A DNA stretch of 64,000 nt from NCBI RefSeq assembly GCF_047511655.1, contig NC_133396.1, positions 134,487,490 through 134,551,489 on the forward strand. Direction: 5' to 3'. The notes beneath the pieces are model-generated. The model was not told the origin of the DNA. It was given only the letters and a program-made list of their open reading frames with translations, and ran no database searches. This stretch comes from Castor canadensis. Its lineage: Eukaryota > Chordata > Mammalia > Rodentia > Castoridae. Position 1 is the first letter of the stretch. Every line of letters starts with the position of its first letter. The translations under genes and the position numbers were made by a program. Positions 60,223-64,000 of the stretch are shown in pieces.

Positions 60223-61749
60223 CCCCCCCCACACACACACACACACAGGCAGGCAATGTATTTTACTGTTTTGAAGACATTATAATTTGTAGTGAGGCAT
60301 GCTTGGGGTTTTCATTTTTCTCCAGCCTCCTTGTTTCAGGATGAAAGACAATAACTATTTTCCTACTAAACCATGTACAGTTTTTCTATGGATTCAAAAA
60401 TATTACCGTACTATGTTGCTTCCACTATTTGGCGAAGTGTCAATAGGCACCCAACAGATATCACTACTGACTTACAGGACATTTACCACTTGGGCAACTT
60501 TTGGATAGAGTTTCACTAAATTTCTCTAGGTAACTGAACGTTGGACTTCTCTGATCTTGGACAAAAGTCCACACACTATATTCTAGTTTTCATTTCCTTT
60601 CCTCTTTTCATCATTTACAAATCCCCTTTTAATACCATCTCCAACAGACGTTTGAGCTTCTTAATATGTTTTAGAAACTTTGATTTACATATCTCAAATT
60701 CAGCTCAGCCAGTGAGGGACTGTAAAGGTCTAGCCCTCCCTGCAGGCTAACCAAAGTCCTCAGTGTTTCTAATTGAAGCTAAACAATGTCTGTCATTGGA
60801 GGGAAAATGGTTTTCTCACTAGGTGACTGATCTCCTGGGATTACAAATCAACCTTCAAGGGGAAACAAAATAAAATGAGTTTGAAGTCTCTAGAAAAATG
60901 CTTTACAACTTGTGTAAGGGTAGATCTTAAATAAAAGAATATTTATTCTTCCTGTTTCTTCTCTTATGTCAGAACTGAAAAGAAACTGGACAAATAAATC
61001 TTCAATGATGTTCAGAATTAGCAAAGCAACAAAACAGCAAAATAAATCCTTGCTGAAAATCACAGTAAAGCACAGTGAATGAAATTCCATTTACACAGTT
61101 TAGTCAGTCTCCTGTACCTTTGTGAAAGGTCTGTTTGCAATTCTTTTCATATGGTGGCATTATAAAATAAAATGAGTGTTTAAAACACTGTAGGCTGTTT
61201 CTGATGTTAATAAAGAGGCAACATGATTTCTTTTCACTTTCCATATTTGTCATAGAAAAAGTCACATAGTGGCATTTCACAGGTTTACATGCAAAAATAA
61301 AAATACACTCTACCTTTGTACCTGTTTTTTAAGAGATAATTCTGTGTGTGGCATGATAATTAGATTGAAATGGGAAATTCCTCATTTGAATATGTTCCAT
61401 GTTTTAAATCAACCAATCTGTGAACATTCTGAAGATATCTACACATTTTAGGGGATGCGTCTTTATCAGTGTCATGCAGTAATTATATAAAGTTACACTA
61501 GTAACACTTTGGAGATTTAGAGAAAGAAGAAAACAATTTCTTTTCAATTATCTACTTACATGAATATAGATAACTACTATGATTCCTAATTCAAATTGTT
61601 CTTTTTTTTTTTTATTTAAAAATATGCTTACATACAACTAATGAGCACATTTGAGTAAGAAAGTAAATACTCAAATCTGGTTTCAACTTACCTTCTCCTC
61701 CAACAGTGGAAACCCATAACATTAGAATGACATTGATGGAGAGGAACAT
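41103..61749 (-). CDS. CFHR: Gene B: complete complement factor H-related gene, 8 coding exons
   Basis: Spliced coding region: 61692-61749, 58412-58606, 57386-57562, 51183-51377, 50474-50650, 47639-47815, 44447-44629 and 41103-41302. Every internal junction has AG/GT sites and phase 1, and the lengths total 1362 bases, so the frame is open from Met to the stop. The product has a signal peptide and seven CCP modules, each with four Cys and a late aromatic residue. By family knowledge it is a secreted plasma protein that binds C3b/C3d and surface glycans and modulates factor H. Modules 1-2 resemble human CFHR1/2/5 CCP1-2, modules 3-4 resemble factor H CCP6-7, and modules 5-7 resemble factor H CCP18-20. 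The orthologue cannot be fixed because this architecture matches no single human CFHR that I know. An alternative is a lineage-specific short factor H paralogue. Transcription and exon use are inferred, not shown. Confidence 0.88.
41303..42290 (-). other. Gene B intron 7, part next to the last exon
   Basis: Non-repeat-like sequence. Bases 41820-42190 are less A+T-rich and open on several frames, but no domain or splice-bounded exon was recognised. Confidence 0.5.
42290..44085 (+). mobile_element. Old LINE-1 remnants in gene B intron 7
   Basis: Diverged ORF1-like sequence (about 42290-42900, including a GA-rich tract at 42657-42735) is followed by RT-domain sequence with GGAGATGATACG near 42939 and a 3' part (about 43320-44080). 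No frame is open over a useful length. The 3' part has a copy at 22930-23880. Confidence 0.65.
44085..44175 (+). repeat. ID-like SINE (paralogue of 23880-23970)
   Basis: A more diverged version with GAGTTCAAACTACAGTCCCA and an A-rich tail, in gene B intron 7 about 270 bases from the CCP19 exon. Confidence 0.65.
44447..44629 (-). CDS. Gene B exon 7: CCP module like factor H CCP19
   Basis: 183 bases with acceptor TTTTCAG and donor GTAAGT, open throughout. The exon is short and has no in-frame Met, so a start-to-stop ORF scan would miss it. It reads [19 protein letters not shown], then [25 protein letters not shown] and SEPPKC, nearly residue for residue like human factor H CCP19. CCP19 contacts C3b/C3d, and the conserved length and motifs suggest the same surface. 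The linker to exon 8 is Leu-Asn-Pro. Confidence 0.94.
45040..45725. repeat. Block shared by gene B intron 6 and intron 3 (matches 54270-54935)
   Basis: About 690 bases align with 54270-54935, and the left part also with about 3310-3660 of gene A. A minus-strand open frame recurs in all three, with diverging residues, so it is not evidently coding. It could be an unrecognised dispersed repeat or the footprint of an internal exon-block duplication. Confidence 0.6.
45560..47100 (+). mobile_element. Old LINE-1-like remnants in gene B intron 6
   Basis: Between about 45930-46230 and 46780-47090 the sequence resembles diverged LINE-1 ORF1 and the start of ORF2 (GATGGATTGGTAAACAAGAC near 47011). Boundaries and subfamily are uncertain, and no frame survives. 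Bases 46240-46450 look like a separate antisense repeat piece. Confidence 0.5.
47639..47815 (-). CDS. Gene B exon 6: CCP module like factor H CCP18
   Basis: 177 bases, acceptor TTTAG and donor GTAAAC. It encodes [17 protein letters not shown] and [16 protein letters not shown], a clear match to factor H CCP18 and CFHR1 CCP3, including the VMCLNG-W motif. Asn-Gly-Thr is a potential N-glycosylation site in the last loop (human has Asn-Gly-Asn). Its start falls inside the open frame, so the exon is defined by splice sites, not a Met. It has no copy in this window because gene A's equivalent lies beyond the left edge. Confidence 0.92.
47816..49060 (-). other. Gene B intron 5, left part
   Basis: A+T-rich, possibly old LINE-1 debris at 48590-48900. 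No CCP-like exon seen. Confidence 0.45.
49073..49914 (+). mobile_element. 5'-truncated LINE-1 with target-site duplication
   Basis: ORF2 C-terminal and 3' UTR sequence (CCCACTCCTGGGGATATACC near 49159, ending in an A-rich tail). It is flanked by direct repeats AAATAATTAACT at 49061-49072 and again at about 49916-49927. It sits in intron 5 of gene B. Confidence 0.88.
50474..50650 (-). CDS. Gene B exon 5: CCP module like factor H CCP7
   Basis: 177 bases, acceptor TTTAG and donor GTAAGT. The module contains [19 protein letters not shown] and [15 protein letters not shown]; the PGY.LP and GWSP.P.C.RV pattern fits factor H or CFHR3 CCP7. All cysteines are present. The N-terminal loop ([11 protein letters not shown]) is where it differs most from gene A ([11 protein letters not shown]). 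The upstream linker after exon 4 reads Cys-Gln-Arg-Gln-Cys, short like the factor H CCP6-7 linker. The same assignment is made for the gene A copy at 110-286. Confidence 0.9.
50985..51066 (-). repeat. B1-like SINE fragment (paralogue of 612-720)
   Basis: Antisense 7SL-derived sequence with TAAGTGCTGGAATTAAAGGT and a shortened left part. It is at the same place in the duplicated intron, so it predates the duplication. Confidence 0.72.
51183..51377 (-). CDS. Gene B exon 4: CCP module like factor H CCP6
   Basis: 195 bases. The acceptor is TTGCAAG and the donor GTAAGT. The encoded module has [26 protein letters not shown] and [11 protein letters not shown], which track factor H CCP6 and CFHR3 CCP1 more closely than CFHR1 CCP1. 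Four Cys and the Trp are present, so this is a full CCP. In factor H, CCP6-7 forms a polyanion and CRP binding region, so this pair might add that activity; that is inference. The equivalent exon in gene A (838-1004) is destroyed, making this module a functional difference between the paralogues. Confidence 0.88.
51945..52285. repeat. Interrupted CA-rich microsatellite array, gene B intron 4
   Basis: Counterpart of 1558-1905 at the same place in the duplicated intron, with different internal repeat order. Not coding. Confidence 0.9.
52590..52815 (-). repeat. Dimeric SINE: ID-like tRNA part plus B1-like part
   Basis: Antisense: an ID-like half (GGTATGAACTTAGAGGCTTT ... GCAGGTGTCCTACTGCTTAA) is followed by a 7SL-like half (CAAGATGGCCTCGACTGTGA, CAGCCTCCCAAGTAGCTAGG). 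The fused arrangement is typical of certain rodent lineages and is the main hint to the host group. Confidence 0.72.
53330..54010. repeat. Local direct repeat around an LTR-like insert, gene B intron 3
   Basis: About 190 bases at 53330-53525 recur at 53815-54010 (CTTACTAAATCCAACCT versus CTTACTAAATTCAACTT). In between, 53537-53810 is foreign sequence with a C-rich start (GGGGGCGCTG) and no counterpart in gene A, where a single copy of the 190 bases is found (about 2870-3060). Confidence 0.6.
55015..55115 (+). repeat. ID-like SINE in gene B intron 3
   Basis: GTGACTCAAGTAGTAGAGAA ... CTTAGTTCAAACCCAAGTGC with a degraded tail. It falls within the 2 kb that is missing from gene A. Confidence 0.65.
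56174..56530 (+). mobile_element. Nested LINE-1 3' end with 5' inversion
   Basis: It is flanked by AGAAATCAGTACC at 56161-56173 and 56531-56543. Most of the insert is sense LINE-1 3' UTR ending in an A-rich tail. The first 20 or so bases (ATGGCTAGAGATGATGAG) are antisense LINE-1 ORF2, like 10388-10405, which is the signature of twin priming. The shared TTTAT at the junction makes the exact left border uncertain. Confidence 0.8.
57386..57562 (-). CDS. Gene B exon 3: CCP module like CFHR1 CCP2
   Basis: 177 bases, with acceptor TAG and donor GTGAGT. The module starts [11 protein letters not shown] and carries the THLEGDTV and CTERGW motifs of CFHR1/2/5 CCP2. All four Cys and the Trp are present. 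The last loop reads STSPVC rather than the usual STPPKC, so one proline is lost compared with gene A. Six residues differ from the gene A copy, a much higher rate than in exon 2. The joined codon with exon 2 gives Arg, as in the human Lys-Cys-Leu-Arg linker. Confidence 0.92.
58412..58606 (-). CDS. Gene B exon 2: CCP module like CFHR1/2/5 CCP1
   Basis: 195 bases, acceptor CCCAG and donor GTGAGT. It encodes one CCP with four Cys and the motif [10 protein letters not shown]. It is close to human CFHR1 CCP1, including the LYDEKKY stretch, where two tyrosines correspond to residues at the dimer interface of human CFHR1/2/5. That suggests gene B's product may dimerise, by inference only. The paralogous exon 2 of gene A differs at 7 of 195 bases by my count and at only one residue (Phe here, Leu in gene A). 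Confidence 0.92.
60155..60247. repeat. CA microsatellite with a C-run
   Basis: (CA)n interrupted by a run of C near 60223-60231. The left copy has only a short stub (about 7425-7440), so it expanded after duplication or contracted in the left copy. Confidence 0.88.
61692..61749 (-). CDS. Gene B exon 1: start codon and signal peptide
   Basis: On the minus strand the ATG is at 61749-61747. It is followed by a short hydrophobic leader (begins [11 protein letters not shown], ends STVGGE) and a consensus donor GTAAGT immediately after 61692. The exon ends after one base of a codon, the phase needed by every CCP exon downstream. Human CFHR leaders have the same length and a very similar ending (SVGGE), which supports this start. 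Cleavage is expected near the Gly-Gly-Glu, just before the first CCP. The exon 1 codons and flanks are nearly repeated in gene A at 8981-9038. Confidence 0.9.
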
Positions 61750-64000
61750 GCTGGTTGAGTCTGACCTTGCATATCTAAACATGCACTAGCACTGTCTTCT
61801 TACTTGGAATCCTGCTGTCATTAACAATTATGAGTGGAACCAATTTCTGTGCACTGCTGGGAAGTTAGTTTAGTGAAGTTTGTTGGGTAAATATCAAAGT
61901 TCAAAGAGAGATGGGCATAATAGCTAAATAGTGTTTAATCAGTGTTTTCACATTAATACACTGAAATCATCATTTGATAGTTATTTGAGAAAATAAAAGC
62001 TCCTTGTGCTGGAAACTGAGACTCTGAGAATAGAGTAATCAGAAATGGACCATTAAAGAGAAATTTAAAAACAAAGAAACAAATCTTCTCTTTGCTTTCT
62101 CCCTATTTAGGAGGACAGCTGTTTCAAAAAGCAAACAAGTATAGGTCATCAACCCTCATGTCAAACATCACCACTTAATAGTTGTAAATTTCTTTTAGAA
62201 ACTGGCACTAATAATTACGTTCCTTCTTAATAGTTTTCATATTTTGTATGTATTTTTAAGAGCTAATCAAGAAGAGTTTTATCAAGTAATGCTTCCTAAA
62301 ATGTTTGAACAGATAAATTATATTTCAAATTCAATTTGTTAAGGTGAGACTTCCAGAAAGGCTTTTTGAGGAAATGGATCTATACTCTTCCCATTCAAAA
62401 TGCAGGATAACACTAGATAAAATTACAAAAAACCCAACCATTTATAGAGTCTCTGGAAAGTCATCAAAGACCCTACTGATGAGAAGTGATTATTAAAAAA
62501 TCTCCATATATCTCAAACAAAAAGTGTGCCTCCTTTCACGTACCCCTGTTTCTTATCCTAATTTCATGGTTCAGGGTTTGTCCTCTGGCAGGGCATGCAG
62601 TCATGTGAACACAGAGCTCTTCTCCTTGAGGAAAAGAATGACTTTACAGCTTAAAAATTCCATACCCAAGATATTGTGGTGTGCAAAGTGGTTGCAGTGG
62701 TTTAGTATCTCTAGATAAAAATACTAGTTAAGGAAATAAAAAAAAATGGCAAACCAAGAAGAAAATTGACAGAGAAGTTTGGAGGGAAGAGAGCCAGAAG
62801 TGGTCCCACTGAGATGACCTTTGACTACAGAGATTGAAAAACCAATGGCCATACACATGGCTGTGCCCAATCAGAGAAGCCAGAGATGATGTGGGAACAG
62901 TTAGTTCTTCATTAAATGTGAAACAGACTCATAATTGCCTGAATTTTGAAGGCATTTTTCAAATTCCCAAAGGGTCAAGCAGCAAAACACAGCACACTTA
63001 CTGTCTTAAGGTGTTTTAAAATTTTTTTGAATTGTTGTGCTAGGTGGTACATTGTGGTATTTGCAAAAGTTCTTACATTATATCAAATATATCATTCTTG
63101 AATTCATCCCCTCAACCATTCTGCTTTATCCCTCCTCCCCTATTCCTGTTCTAATTTCAACAGGTATCATTTTGTCAATTTACATATAAGTGTAACTGTA
63201 GTTGTACTATATTCACCCTCCTTCACCCTTTCCCCATATACTTCCTCCTCCCACTGTTACCAACACACCCCAAGCAGGACATGTTCTGTTCTCCTGTTTT
63301 CGGATTTTGTATAAGAATAAAAGAAAAAGAAAAAGAAATCACATTATTGCTTGTTTAAAATAGCTACACAGGTAGTCTCCTTGAGGCACTTCCATATATA
63401 TACACACATATATACATATATATATATGTACATTATAGCCTGATTTGGCTCATCTCATCTATTTTTCTTCTTTCTATCTTAGTCCCTTTCTCATGGTGGT
63501 TTCAACTATCTTAAAAAATCTATATTCAGGCCAAAGGTGTTTAAGTGCAACTTGTGACCAATTATTGGCTGACCACTAAGCTATGCTAATAGTAGGGTGA
63601 CTCCTAGCAAGTCAGACATTGATGTAAAAATAAAAAGTGAAAACTGAGCAATGGTATCAAAATCTATACACTTTGACGGAAATGAATTTCACTGAATTAG
63701 TGTAGGCAAGTCAATATATAAATAAATAAATAAAATTCAGAGGATTCATAATTCCAGGTTTTTATAATATATTGCCTAAAATTTGCAACATCTTATATGC
63801 AACAACAAACTATATTTCCTTATTCCTTTTTAAATGCTTTTTATTCCTTTGTGTTAATTGTATACAACAATGGTTTTAATTGTGATATTTTCATGCATTC
63901 ATGTAACGTACTTTGATCAGAGTCACCACTCCATTTCCTTCTCTTATTCCTGTCCCCAGATCTCCCTCTCCTTCCCTAGTAGTCCCTCTTCTCCTTTCAT
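61750..64000 (-). promoter_or_regulatory. Upstream flank of gene B
   Basis: It shares the GTTAATGA element and surroundings with gene A, uninterrupted by LINE-1. Further right are an old antisense repeat (about 63010-63500, LINE-1-like), a TA/CA tract (63398-63430) and an AAAT tract. Only the first few hundred bases are likely promoter; the rest is ordinary intergenic sequence. Confidence 0.35.

Larger units (their letters stand above)
50365..64000. repeat. Segmental duplication, right copy (pairs with 1-17681)
   Basis: Same layout as the left copy: exon 5 at 50474, exon 4 at 51183, CA array at about 51945-52285, exon 3 at 57386, exon 2 at 58412, exon 1 at 61692, then upstream flank to the window end. 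It lacks the left copy's near-full-length LINE-1; the empty site is at about 62240-62256. It carries its own insertion at about 53537-53810 and an expanded CA tract at about 60155-60247. Confidence 0.93.

Noticed and set aside
1-64000. CRISPR arrays, bacterial operons, ribosome binding sites, riboswitches
   Set aside because: Nothing of the kind was seen. Intron-bearing genes and LINE/SINE/ERV content show a mammalian nuclear sequence.

Overview
This is a vertebrate nuclear window, almost certainly mammalian. Coding sequence is confined to short, widely spaced, phase-1 exons on the minus strand. The rest is A+T-rich and packed with LINE-1 copies, two endogenous retroviruses, and tRNA/7SL-derived SINEs. 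B1-like pieces and an ID-like SINE with a 'gttcaaaccccagta' style 3' end, sometimes fused as a dimer, point to a rodent. My tentative guess is a Castorimorpha (beaver-like) species; the SINE families would have to be searched to confirm it.

The genes belong to the complement factor H-related (CFHR) cluster, here as a tandem array transcribed right to left. Gene B (61749 down to 41103) is complete. It has a signal-peptide exon and seven complement control protein (CCP, sushi) exons, all joined in phase 1, giving 1362 coding bases (453 residues plus stop). Domain order is a CFHR1-type CCP1-CCP2 pair, a pair closer to factor H CCP6-CCP7, then counterparts of factor H CCP18, 19 and 20. Gene A (9038 down to beyond base 1) is a tandem duplicate. 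Its exons 1, 2, 3 and 5 are intact, its exon 4 is ruined, and the rest lies off the left edge. Bases 1-17681 align with 50365-64000; the length difference comes from later insertions and deletions.

Between the genes (about 17.7-41 kb) lie an old LINE-1 (17.5-19.6 kb), a gammaretrovirus-like ERV with its 5' LTR but no 3' half (19.6-22.9 kb), a LINE-1 with most of both ORFs (24.3-30.0 kb), the 3' half of a betaretrovirus-like ERV with its LTR (30.4-35.1 kb), and old LINE-1 debris (35.9-39.2 kb). Two slivers here do not belong to the repeats. Bases 22930-24195 match intron 7 of gene B, and 29998-30381 match the upstream flank of both CFHR genes. Same strand and correct order suggest the remains of a third CFHR unit whose exons were lost.

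The products would be secreted plasma proteins made mainly in liver. CFHR proteins bind C3b/C3d and cell-surface polyanions, and generally compete with factor H, modulating the alternative complement pathway. Identification and splice sites rest on reading the sequence and on knowledge of the human family; no search was run.
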